Source: Candidatus Margulisiibacteriota bacterium
Lineage (GTDB): Bacteria; Margulisbacteria; Riflemargulisbacteria; GWF2-39-127
Assembly: GCA_003242895.1 (NCBI GenBank)
Contig: QKMY01000051.1
Location: 1 to 40,633, forward strand
Length of the DNA stretch: 40,633 nt
Reading direction: 5' to 3'
Notes under the pieces: generated by a model
Seen by the model: the letters and a program-made list of their open reading frames with translations, nothing else
Told to the model about the DNA's origin: nothing
The model's database searches: none
Translations under genes and position numbers: made by a program
Shown: positions 40,001 to 40,633 of the stretch, one piece after another
Position numbering within the stretch: position 1 is the stretch's first letter
How the letters are laid out: the number at the start of each line of letters is the position of its first letter

Positions 40001-40633
40001 TAATATATCTGCTTCTTTAACTGTAAATGGTCAGGCAGGGATAGATATGTTGACCCTCGATGATACCGGAAATAATACAGCCAGTGTTTGTACTCTGACC
40101 AGTAATCAGATCACCGGTTTAAATATGAGTACAGGTATTAATTATAGTACTCTGCAAATTTTGGACATAAATCTGGGATCAGGAAACGATACGGTTACGA
40201 TCACTTCAACCCATACGAATGTAACCAATCTGGATAGCGGGACCGGGAACGATGTGATCACGATAGAATCGATCAGTGGCGTGAGTACGATCAGCGGAAA
40301 CGCAGGCCCAGATACAATTAATGTTAAAACTATAGCAGCCCATACGACGGTCAACGGGAATGCCGGAATCGATACGATTAATGTGGGAAATGCCGCGAAC
40401 ACAGCTGACGGAATCCAGGCGTATTTAGAGATCGAAGGCGGTAGTGAATCAGACCAGTTGAATATAACAGAGACCGGAGAAACGAGCGATAATAGCGGGA
40501 CTCTGACCGGGACGACGATTAACGGACTGGATATGCATGCTTCTGGAATTAGGTATGCTGGATTTGAGACGCTCAATATTAACCTTGGATCAGGAAACGA
40601 TACGGTTACGATCACTTCAACCCATACGAATGT
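16020..40633 (+). CDS. Giant LEPR-XLL, RTX-repeat surface/secreted protein (3' end beyond the window)
   Basis: One frame stays open from ATG 16020 to the window edge: at least 8,204 codons. I sampled the translation at a dozen points and found it in frame throughout. Residues 9-18 (LESLEPRVLL) are the LEPR-XLL motif, an N-terminal signature of very long repetitive proteins in Planctomycetota and relatives and presumed to be a sorting signal. There is no hydrophobic signal peptide. Modules in order: variable leader; haemagglutinin-like beta-helix (~16740-17960); ten GGPYW/Ca-loop repeats (~19060-24430); Ig-like units (~25770-31790) split by a unique block; beta-rich region with INTTG words (to ~34450); RTX repeats; Pro/Trp island; 27-residue and octapeptide repeats; start of a 137-residue RTX-like array. 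An adhesin or surface fibre is the likely role. GGAGAAGA precedes the start. The operon just upstream probably exports it. Confidence 0.93.
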   Translation, partial: MGSESKYQLESLEPRVLLSIDTTGAGLIVSSGTSVTSSIEQQCFLDNSQNDFHDNTYNVMSSADSLFDQTLYQNIFSVVDNDQNTPVADDSLDSQTVTSDRSVEEVQPVLNASTSSASSIVLATQCVAQAVSESILNNSETRVITLDAANAPPKVSVMDSAAMRVLTLDASNAPPAQVVSGSGSIVDSQESQLQEGSNPGVGNVLSIELPRIPLRSAVVSTKSTVNFNPNKPIINVNELPSNNENIIIGSPDYNSIIEIGSPDQNDNNPFLLTGNVTIMAPMPGGEVHINSPIVGSAGVSFVIYGSGHTTTYSAGIITGGDIIINDSVIIDGDVTLRATGSVYISGSITGKNDGIVDNLIIEAGTTVELLGDIGGSGLSSVSVDAAGAVNVGGNVAVDGNVVFASRGASLVLGGNIASLGGSVNLVSGLLLSMDYDISSGGGDISIVSSAGIASSIGGYISSAGSGGLTGVSGGEILIKNAGVGNILLLGNIDFSGGNSSGAGIAGASGGVATVVNDSGSISVGNIIGLGGLSTGGGVSGASGLFQVSCAGGAGQSVGSSILTGKLKVMASGGNILLDNQANDSDSVAFNMNGGGSVVYVDCDDVVVDVIGVAGSMGESLPSVAGVVLSGGSDDVDVRSLNGNLSVSGDVVVGGIGLGDFLGLNLESYLLQLFLELDNLGGMINGFTPFDSSIPVINKSINGLFTSAGYKIGDLLKFHDALATYFALPDEPEISGIVNAIKAEINPKLAGSNLGASLTYINGSPQLIFDVSFDINPQFGVNFDLGPFLTALGLESDGVASVSLQSGIAIDIAFGIDLNKLLDGGIPIAETVFFILRNMDIDVLLDLNNINIGMDTGFLQTDLNNASIDVNTGANIKLNGIDQKLYLSDISGKSFDEIFTVQLSDAEIELVVEDVSMFAGQQGTGLLMTVSDLGLVMLGHFAQDDTTGELLAPSWTYAMTGIGTGSLIGINDISLQGNVKIRKNTTGQELDKTLGVSDQIAVKFLADEGNLENIELTGLLRLHDFIFICGTFVYQNNGAVDITPVGSETSTNVKVIQIGANSVHAFAGIGGPYWDSNADGIIDGSDTPDANSLGVAFGNISFGLAIMTPTAALNNSRYYALKATGNAALVGLNNLTLAYANAEMTVNKAFDKVSGDPVAVVDYTKLTDGKMLVPVGSGLDDMELDFAGEMLKTSGNATIGISEYLYISGKVAFEKGDNQTVTLADNTTKEVKVIKIGGHGIYAFAGIGGPYWVDNNSDGVYETQSAQALGVALSNVAFGLALMRPSADADTKRYYALKSTGSVSVVGIPDITIQADDFNLEANGASLGDAVDFTKLVAGKLIVPTGTGTPEIELDYSSSVLRASGTGSLGLSNYIYISGSLAFEKGSVEAVTLADNTTKDVKVIKIGGHDIHAFAGLGGPYWRDSTGNDVIDGADTPMTGSMGLALNSVTFGLALMRPLDAADTKRYYALKASGNVSLIGISDMTIQADKVKIDVNSASAGPVIDFTKLAGGNLLVPTGSGSPDIALDYNVAIIKASAYLTLGIKDYVYLSGNFAFEKGAVESIKLVGDTAFTEMGVVKIGGNNIRGFVGAGGPYWVDSNHDGVIDGTDTPVSGGAIGLIFNNINFGLALLKPTDLLNNNRYYALKSEGSAAVVGISGLDLALNEMTIEVNKTYNTQGEVITNVIDFTNLTDGKMLVTTGSGSPDVELDFDNELLRAGGNVTLGIQNYIYVCGDFSFEQGTVETVTLSDNSTKEVKVLKVGASNVYGFAGIGGPYWVDSEPDGDIDNDDTPSAAGAVGLILNNVGFGLALMRPTDSADLKKYYALKATGSVSLVGIPGLTLQADEMSFEVNSASEGPVIDFTKLADEKMIVSTGNGTSEVELDFSSQLLRARGNVTLGISDYIYVSGNFTFEKGSIETVTLTDASTKDVSVIKVGGSSIYGFAGIGGPYWVDSNNDGKIDGDDAPAADTALGLALSNASFGLALMRPTDASDIKRYYALKSTGNVAMVGLTNFTLQAKELTLEVNKASLGAAVDFTELAGGKILIPTGNGTSEVELDFSSQLLRARGNVTLGISDYIYVSGNFTFEKGSIETVTLTDASTKDVSVIKVGGSSIYGFAGIGGPYWVDSDNDGKIDGTDTPATAGAMGLALTNVSFGLALMKPTDAEDVKKYYALKASGGVSLVGMSDITLTATSISLEANGASAGDVVDFTELAGGKMLIPTGAADIELDYDEAVLRASGTVTLGICEYIYLCGSFAFEKGGKEFVTLEGSTTSTEITVLKIGGSNIYAFAGVGGPYWVDSNTDGKIDGADTPVEGALGVALNNVAFGLALMRPTDVADVKKYYALKATGGVSLIGISDITLTANSISLEVNGASEGAVIDFTKLADGKMSVPTGAGNPEVTLDYSSSLLRASGNLTLGISEYVYIAGDFAFEKGGVELVTLADNTTKNVTVIKIGGANIYAFVGLGGPYWFDSNHDGKIDGTDTPTGNNAIGLVLNNVSFGLALMKPTNGADAEKYYALKATGAAALLGIPDITLQADSLQIDVNGASEGSVVDFTKLAGGKMTVPTGTETPAVDLDYAGALLRASANVTIAISDYVFVSGNFAFEKGEIATVILSDNTTKEVSVLKVGGSHVYVFAGIGGPYWTDTNNDGTYEANPTGAIGIALSNVAFGLAILNSTANDGNKYYALKASGSAALVGVDSVTIQADNLLVEVNGTRAGPDVVDFSKLAGGKMSVPTGSGTPDVDLTYSTSLLRASGSIAITIAGQTLSGNFFFEKSVNDNGGNIIKVGVSDIHFSFLDGAEGAAQNVISLTNGSGVMVITDKGIAAQISMDVALTIPNPDPVFSFNSTVSLAISNSTSAIKESFEFNGDPIELDLPEGPYVRILLDNTTLTIAGIALTGTYQIEQVTLDDGTKIIRVGATDIATNILGEGAISGGYGGFIFYQTGVAGILKGNIVLDVGNVISFEGELAFRINTTGQIIDQTITVNSKEIRVKFETGEGNLKGFSGTNATLTIGDYLRLSGDYSIAKVDTGLATERTLIGAKNVELFLGKGPAELESGDRNPDAVGVLVTCSSLGIVKFLDGTYAIMATGNAGVIGLGAGFVISGQLSVKINTSGRIVNDTVNIPDSGSVVVAFASNNRIEMFEGQVSINIGNVFKLETSAEKNVTFTRKPTGEVDVAVPEATVSINIPRADGSEQEIFSITGSANFSLGGGQGFRLQDIKVSGFSIFGIGATMAAPAIEKRTPTADLSLPYDGGVFDRAELNTRGYIDVVFNDPNSVGIKESSITDDTSEFILTLNGAAPAGVTINGRATKIATNIFRYTFSGQFAEDGQVALKFLPMAFADESGVNNVVETERFTLATKASEADPLPSIVPVAILSNPTSGAQVNLTVIRAKSYVDVTFIGPDGYALDIASIDGTELTITGAGAGDARFSGYKKLSETTYRYTITDKNTANEIDVFASGEVTIKALVNTFSFKKISDPTQVLANIESEYQFTVQSDAQDMGAANTEHSIGPLVIVGPSIGIAGVTFNKGNLVLTIAIGADEARLAFGGADSAVSTTLTGILGTFDMEVDVLKLLSGNVGSALTVPGNFAVKIETLEIKISDIVRVNAKGIEFGYDPNYDPAANGGEAQKIFEVKDFIGISFDRIKVAGVITSTAELPALTVRTNGFKIGSAILAYGVTLSGAGELTHDASDGPAIKLGSILEFDDIRIGITNFEVVYGSAVDFNGEIFIASGGAKFFPGSPVSVIIKDRLTAETTDVSGIADTEALRATLEFEHGQVKAFKFSVDTIEVKLSKFVTLSGVDIILDTGAADNEEMLHVGSVSATVAFGSVVIGGEGRNFAFLGDGSFKALPGFGVFLILGGATADSFVWPSWLPIKISKIGIEWADIEADPDDFVLTLSATVTGIKGVSGLNFSGTVDDIKIDLGLLMAGQFPIVDIGAIGVGVKGRMFGGEIDAALIGGILKLDALGNIIDSFDTVTKIDARIMFMGLQGGFKFAGMGGFSIRLALSELGPLGVFINVTLPAGIPIGAQTGIAINDFSAGVEFFTTLPSIDDPFKLRDPVFGLPTDVTVDTWLSQVKQQVATQYLTVKANPGLGGFLAAFTSPMTITGSGKIFDNYTSKETFNGQVMIKFSTDGKFLVVGKLNFAADNISISGRLYADLSKIAAGDITILFLADIPDQVRVFTAYGKLKMGFKDASGNEVEFTTVDLPGENPEAALSGPYNEATVGIGTLNNRGYLDVRYIVGAGCTLDKDSILDLQSEFDGATGAGGSIITPDLSQRPVLISEDLNANTYVFRYWINGNYESEDTVVLTFKDNSWFYIDASGTQVGNVGGTVTVLDYTTANVGYIDIKYRASKNNSLNESSITDLEQEFAINGTGKGSIQFKNAAPLKLPGTDIYRYYLTGDFIAGDISIVFSQNTWGDNLKTNSAYTESFTIVAPVASISDPFTGAVTDVSVLNGKAKTIDIIYTPTPGSSLDYASILDAAAEFTMDMGGISITVGTAPVPVVLEDKPFEAIIREVGESDVAFNARLASSINSYVIITKIGDETDSEFYTRLSNAGITRFRYTLTLPDDKYVPGIVTLSFIEGSWQDTNSSVSAAEIQVKVEGPTAQLNGPFEGGTIDINTLNNRHYIDVELPAPPAGYLIDPASITDTGAEFKLSGPGLGTVALDSIQAPILVSGERTYRYWLNGVFSAGDVTLSFVPGSWSYVNPNATDNIVVTISNAILLNVTIPTAPAGYELDPVSVTDLLPEITLTHNSGKTIELLDTEAPVRIGGTNTFSYRIRGNYAYDGTETVTVSFITGSWSFIKTGQTFDPITIVNPAQYNEKTYLDVIYYPTLNNTLKLTSIDGDEFAFDPACTASDDVTISGLFTRLPGTNVFRYYVSGKFATGNVSVNFVQGNFEDTLYSNLTSSQVFTVEGTTANLADSLYGSIVGLNQLNNRGYIDVSLNVPAGMILNSGSVTDLDPEFVLSGAGAASVLLDSTQAPVLIDNTMNKYRFWVKGSYTSGDVIITFISGAWSYANDAGVTADSTFAGTAFVATPSTINRHYIDISYKPSSGEELDASSIIDGAPEFSLSGAGTAGVVLSGNIPTLLPGTMIYRYYFDGAFTEGAVNIDFIAGTWQDITTTNLAQTKGFTIVALTASVVDPGAVSSIDRTTLNTRKYIDISFNTIAGTALNAASVIDATPEFILSGTGKGTAALDPSVAPVLVDAATNTYRYTFTGAFVTGTVAIEFIEGSWSDSLGNTASSSTQSFNVMEEIGTADSSGRSFMIMIQGGIELQALGLLEEPLLEIRGQVIFDLNFERKVFAVDMSGTVKVYKLGNIASGAGRFILDASDKTDGTPQFWGVVKLQTNFAFLEQYGVFITGEALLQINTTSVEKVEALTFEGIPGDVLFQLVDLSLISSLPIVQLQRNNVSQAWKDLFALPANGGIILGAGATVESTVAGQKWRIIDGQKQYFIQKELVNGNYVLNVRGEIQSFNLAPKSFLIQVVGTMLVKDPVHPAADPIFVLGGGFVLSINTEKIEIFVTATLSVGGESGINAEATGLLVIVMSGANTGVAGMLDISASSSVIPGLPPLPGIFEMTGKVKVMFNTTMKDQVFIMPDAFIPLLSAGQSTRVEIYKAAPNDNGTPTADPAAIYIKLTLLAEVKLMNLIYLYGFVGVTINLDGEGAPIDTTVTGAVGTNISFLGAMSGTIYFRIFTGADPGVVGRVQLTLSSKGIIPGINLSGEFVLEFNTYATDKTVTTFMIDPETGLLERNSTTGDLELGPATLHSGMKLYLKGDLAIAGMVTLHGLFVFTISDSLEIYAEASLDMSPFASLNVVGYLYVGAPGLVASLQVDVGVDFGAALGLEFSGSALIQLNTTGVNKTVPGNATVIAPGFRFHIDAAIKFKNFATGSGSLDILITNSQFEMQFALSFSIGGFCFDASGGAGVYSDGIVLWVNISLNANLAIIDVTAAGKLQINTTGSVHTYNKVSIKANSFYLSLTGEISLIKVLKFNASFKVVVTGGEWRFDFIASIDFFGIVTLNGYGYVDSDGNFSVDLSGRMTLGSSSFGLVGDFNFHLSSELIKSPPPSQEEHYKFLLSGSASVEARVFGITLGGIGLGFSFGAEGSGTVKIELSVTVSIKILFVRISKTAYFTIGYMELPKPVYLAGDAGNTPVAAHSWSGGNLYLNMGDTRGQYRDLANSALDESYFIEQVAGTAQNATIKVTAMGRSKIYENVTAIYADGGNGNDSITIKDSVKIPVYINGGAGDDIIICDSKGLVSISAGSGSDYIHASGNGTIYIEGGDGDDYIEYTGTGTTTLKGDAGSDRIIGGSGADTIYGGNDNDEIDGNGDANTIYAGAGDDKINLNTLGLGSTIYGEGGNDIFAHFATVNADNIVISTPAQDRVLAQYVNGGSINCYNVEQIVLDAMSGSDNITVRDLRNSGLNKLTVNLGQQVVTTGYEYVLEDLDGDSATTGDIVSVYTPIRSVYNDGATDTITIEGNDTEDSFLGYLINSDPLTGKMQDVRVVNQGVSNIIISGSVRSESDRVVIDAKGGNDTLNFSGFGPISATDTKIYPDIIIVDLRGGAGNDRLIGTQYSDILNSGDGDDLVTGGEGKDYFFDSGGNDTLLETNNKDMSLFNNKFVVGTILNNSGGVFLKETFKSDSELAAIINNSDDPELTLAVLGDWYSSGAVVEDLNNIFDIAMIYGGKGNNTIVVGDLDNSIRVGATSIYVTPWIGTVYIDTKGNEADIYAENIILNMRGASGSYYNLDNNGTSGVCQLVVNGTNKSDTYTMNASGSGAYSVGNLVVGDAGSVSSEKIIFRAMDRLMINSYAGDDHFLSNNTAIITIVDMGSGDDEIVIGTVPMISDTGNRTLEYPNGVPVADTNNMTNGNSAPLFILGSGQNDRFEVNHNRAALYLHGGAGNDIFLLKTFLVLKENTTNPDQITNLSNVFGGSGMNRYNYLQNAPVSINGGTGVDTIVIVGTPIGDVFVITDTYVAGAGRIVNFKGIERIEVDGGGGNDDIYVLSTLATLEVSVTGGSGDDTIHLGGTPPPMVFDPPSYTYTPPAFIVQLPPEIVYDSYHYTFNNFSFEISWDQWCQDGMNPNVSIQRYINDLVSLCNWLIPYFRFDSSSYSGVSWEEIGSWWSWLWWYDDTISINVGALNFNYSVGHPEARSKIVQPPSVVVDPLAYAFKAEGSYDISDIKGRVTIDGGGLEEDKGDRLIVHNQSGSSLPGLITNRSSKRMVQVGEDQQGNQIFKQDSDEHGLMVDNYQSLEGLGLPTGTRVDTEAYRGIEISGIEELEVRLSAGNDDIYIAQGELHRYANGGDAYINVTPVTGMNSTIIGGDGNDTVYVRQIGGKVNILGGSGDDTVYISSNNTLSAIHDNVTFLGNDDLVENVYQVTTVSLGSLMDNLPEVLVNTTPHSNLFYTDASNNKVYYELPQTLPILQDDGHGKVIMHVVTINSSGELVMDMVQEKAIHERGVQERGVQKEVNNVLIYLDESGQETSDNTGIPCIIDTVDGSLVYYNSDGQKVFTNTGIRVILTDASGALVYLDNQNRKTFTNTGLPSLITDFVNGSLLYINNNGYRVFTVTSKPALIPANRTHTVDYERTEIIHSEGAGNDTLYIIDTSNNLAVNAVLDTYQLSELAYDGTGRPLVYEGTSNPTQKTYFGGEQKVDLVSGELLYYTAQAQIDPYTLAIYQAGDPVKDSFTGAVIYDLYGQPVVHKVGDPLLHLKGEPVKHINGENQKYLGGELVYDENGQQVFNADGSAFTYLPGQVKMHNRHDAVVDKNGTQLTYSGGEAYYYYGDEAVQIGQPMVDGSGALKLDSNGKVLRYTITTIKDQFNNSVLHSRGELVYRLVGGDATLMSNWAIKTHDSGDLRYYLGNEVKTYFGGELAYYAQGEQVLNSYTYNRVTVSNGMSGSVFYKGLENVYLLLGNGADIVTIMSTHSTQTTIDSGDGNDKINVRAISGQTTINSGNDNDLINVGSYAGNWDIAGNPQLLNVNGRVNNISASLTVNGQAGIDMLTLDDTGNNTASVCTLTSNQITGLNMSTGINYSTLQILDINLGSGNDTVTITSTHTNVTNLDSGTGNDVITIESISGVSTISGNAGPDTINVKTIAAHTTVNGNAGIDTINVGNAANTADGIQAYLEIEGGSESDQLNITETGETSDNSGTLTGTTINGLDMHASGIRYAGFETLNINLGSGNDTVTITSTHTN
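16044..16076 (+). other. LEPR-XLL N-terminal motif of the giant protein
   Basis: Residues 9-19 read LESLEPRVLLS, an exact match to the LEPR-XLL pattern. It sits in a short polar N-terminus (MGSESKYQ before it) with no hydrophobic core. This argues against ordinary Sec signal-peptidase processing and for a dedicated recognition system. Confidence 0.92.
16440..16545 (+). repeat. Duplicated TLDAxNAPP segment in the leader
   Basis: RVITLDAANAPP and RVLTLDASNAPP occur about 20 residues apart, separated by a Ser/Ala-rich linker, within an otherwise low-complexity Ser/Asn/Asp-rich leader (residues ~30-230). They could be paired recognition or processing sites. Confidence 0.6.
16740..17960 (+). other. 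Haemagglutinin-like beta-helix module
   Basis: Translated sequence is dominated by short Gly/Ser/Val/Ile-rich strands such as GGDIIINDSVIIDGDVTL and NVGGNVAVDGNVVF. These resemble right-handed beta-helices of filamentous adhesins. Repeats are too degenerate to give a fixed period by eye. Confidence 0.6.
19060..24430 (+). repeat. Ten tandem ~174-residue repeats with GGPYW and EF-hand-like loops
   Basis: The GGPYW codons start at 19224, 19758, 20268, 20790, 21330, 21852, 22374, 22893, 23412 and 23934, a period of 510-540 bases (most often 519-522). Each unit contains a VDFTKLxxGKM-like start, a SGNFxFEKG strand, GxGGPYW, a Ca-loop DSNxDGxIDGxDTP, FGLALM(R/K)PT and YYALKATG. Eight of the ten loops keep the DxNxDGxIDxxD pattern; units 2 and 10 have the shorter DG(V/T)YE form. 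An eleventh, degenerate partial unit follows to about 24430. Sequence reading supports Ca-dependent folding of a rod. Confidence 0.9.
21631..21899 (+). repeat. 269-bp segment nearly identical to 22153-22421
   Basis: Bases 21631-21899 match 22153-22421 at an offset of 522 with only two differences (21833 T versus 22355 C; 21876 A versus 22398 G). It lies inside units 6 and 7 of the ten-repeat array, whose other units have diverged far more. Recent duplication or gene conversion is indicated. Confidence 0.88.
24430..25770 (+). other. Beta-rich linker region with INTTG-type words
   Basis: Following the ten-repeat array, related strands appear with the words INTTG (24933) and INTSG (25350), also present as KNTTG at 18963. 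Each is followed by a (D/N)-x-T-x-x-V strand and an xVxFxxxxGN segment. This looks like a second, older and more divergent repeat family. Confidence 0.55.
25770..31790 (+). repeat. Ig-like ~110-residue repeats, interrupted by a unique block at ~26500-28640
   Basis: Units share LNxRxYIDVxY...LDxxSITD...EFxLSGxG...YRYxxxGxFxxGxVxxxFxxGSW. Anchor Tyr codons of the clearest copies start near 28728, 29058, 30504, 30846, 31161 and 31506, giving spacings of about 315-345 bases. Weaker copies lie near 29406, 29910 (after an insertion of ~50 residues) and 30195, with two more at ~25815 and ~26200 before the block. The block has no internal repeat that I can see. The fold is inferred as Ig/cadherin-like. 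Confidence 0.7.
31790..34450 (+). other. Long beta-rich region with scattered INTT words
   Basis: Amphipathic strands alternate with loops containing [IFL]-N-T-[TEY]: 32133, 32571, 32790, 33219, 33597 and 33903. Each word follows a G-x-(A/F/V)-x-(L/V) strand, as in GSALIQLNTTG and AAGKLQINTTG. Intervals are irregular (about 220-440 bases). No known domain is recognised. Confidence 0.5.
34698..35130 (+). repeat. RTX-type calcium-binding repeats
   Basis: The translation contains a run of GGxGxDxxx nonapeptides: GGNGNDSIT, GGAGDDIII, GGDGDDYIE, GGSGADTIY, GAGDDKIN and GGNDIF, with some degenerate units between. This is the beta-roll that binds Ca2+ outside the cell and is typical of proteins secreted unfolded. 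Further isolated RTX-like units occur near 35725-35830, 36735, 37020-37110, 37890 and 38000-38090. Confidence 0.85.
37120..37545 (+). other. Pro/Tyr-rich linker and Trp-rich island
   Basis: After an RTX unit the sequence turns to PPPMVFDPPSYTYTPP and then to SWEEIGSWWSWLWWYDD (about 37386-37430), with eight Trp counting nearby ISWDQW. Two Cys (WCQDG and LCNW) lie just upstream. The composition is unlike the Gly/Asp/Thr-rich surroundings. Confidence 0.7.
38475..38750 (+). repeat. Three ~27-residue repeats
   Basis: Three consecutive units begin NTGIPCII, NTGIRVIL and NTGLPSLI, continue with DGSLVYYNSDG-like strand-turn-strand and end in (K/R)xFT. The period is 27, 27 and 28 residues. They merge into the octapeptide region downstream and may be its longer-turn version. 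Confidence 0.7.
39111..39422 (+). repeat. Thirteen consecutive octapeptide repeats
   Basis: Read in frame, the protein divides into exactly 24-base units with consensus [E/D/Q]-x-[V/L]-x-[H/Y]-x-x-G. Examples are QPVVHKVG (39135), EPVKHING (39183), ELVYDENG (39231) and TQLTYSGG (39351). A further short run is seen near 39610-39690 (DLRYYLGN, EVKTYFGG, ELAYYAQG). A narrow beta-solenoid or beta-roll is implied. Confidence 0.85.
39840..40633 (+). repeat. Start of a 137-residue RTX-like repeat array, cut by the window edge
   Basis: INLGSGNDTVTITSTHTN occurs at 40167 and again at 40578, a period of 411 bases. The DNA of the two copies is identical for 47 bases (40176-40222 and 40587-40633) and the identity runs off the window. 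Each unit also holds NSGxGND and NGxAGIDTxNVG motifs. More copies probably follow. Confidence 0.8.

Noticed and set aside
16020-40633. Possibility that the giant gene is several genes or is broken by frameshifts
   Set aside because: Translation sampled along the region stays in one frame with continuous repeat logic, and no stop in that frame was found.
1-40633. CRISPR arrays, tRNA or rRNA genes, insertion sequences
   Set aside because: No regularly spaced identical non-coding repeats, cloverleaf sequences or transposase signatures were seen on either strand; the only tandem repeats are in-frame coding repeats.

Overview
The window looks like a chromosomal segment of a diderm (Gram-negative-type) bacterium. 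Two genes start with lipoprotein signals whose +2 residue is not Asp, which suggests outer-membrane destinations. Three periplasmic-adaptor (HlyD-type) proteins also imply a double envelope. Base composition is moderately AT-rich. Shine-Dalgarno sites and sigma70-like promoters are conventional. The giant protein beginning at 16020 carries an N-terminal LEPR-XLL motif, best known from Planctomycetota and other PVC-type or poorly cultured diderm lineages such as Omnitrophota. The exact phylum cannot be fixed from sequence reading alone.

Layout. (1) 1-2931: two unrelated Fic-domain genes (262-1386 and 1660-2778), each with its own promoter carrying a strong dyad-symmetric operator candidate. 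(2) 2932-3972, minus strand: a DUF4434-like glycosidase-fold lipoprotein. (3) 4438-6645: a UvrD/PcrA-type superfamily 1 helicase. (4) 6892-15249: a tight five-gene operon with gaps of 4-21 bases. It encodes a lipoprotein with two carboxypeptidase-regulatory-like domains and a six-unit kelch propeller, a HlyD-type adaptor, a GAF-TM-HlyD fusion, a PqqD-M50 metalloprotease-HlyD fusion, and a shortened SecA-like ATPase. (5) 15256-15645, minus strand: a small unknown protein converging on the operon. (6) 16020 to the window edge: one uninterrupted reading frame of at least 8,204 codons. It has its own promoter and starts with LEPR-XLL; the gene is not finished at base 40633.

The giant protein reads as a modular surface or secreted fibre. 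In order it holds a low-complexity leader, a haemagglutinin-like beta-helix, ten tandem ~174-residue repeats each with a GGPYW motif followed by an EF-hand/dockerin-like Ca loop, an Ig-like region of ~110-residue units interrupted by a non-repetitive block, a long beta-rich region with scattered 'INTTG' units, RTX-type Gly/Asp-rich repeats, a Pro/Trp-rich island, ~27-residue repeats, a run of thirteen octapeptides, and the start of a 137-residue RTX-like repeat array.

The main inference is that operon (4) and gene (6) form a dedicated export system for LEPR-XLL giants. The giant has no classical hydrophobic signal peptide, yet a non-housekeeping SecA-like motor, a membrane-embedded M50-HlyD fusion and two further adaptors sit immediately upstream. 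No ABC transporter and no TolC-like outer-membrane channel is visible in the window. No tRNA, rRNA, CRISPR array, transposase or integrase was seen.
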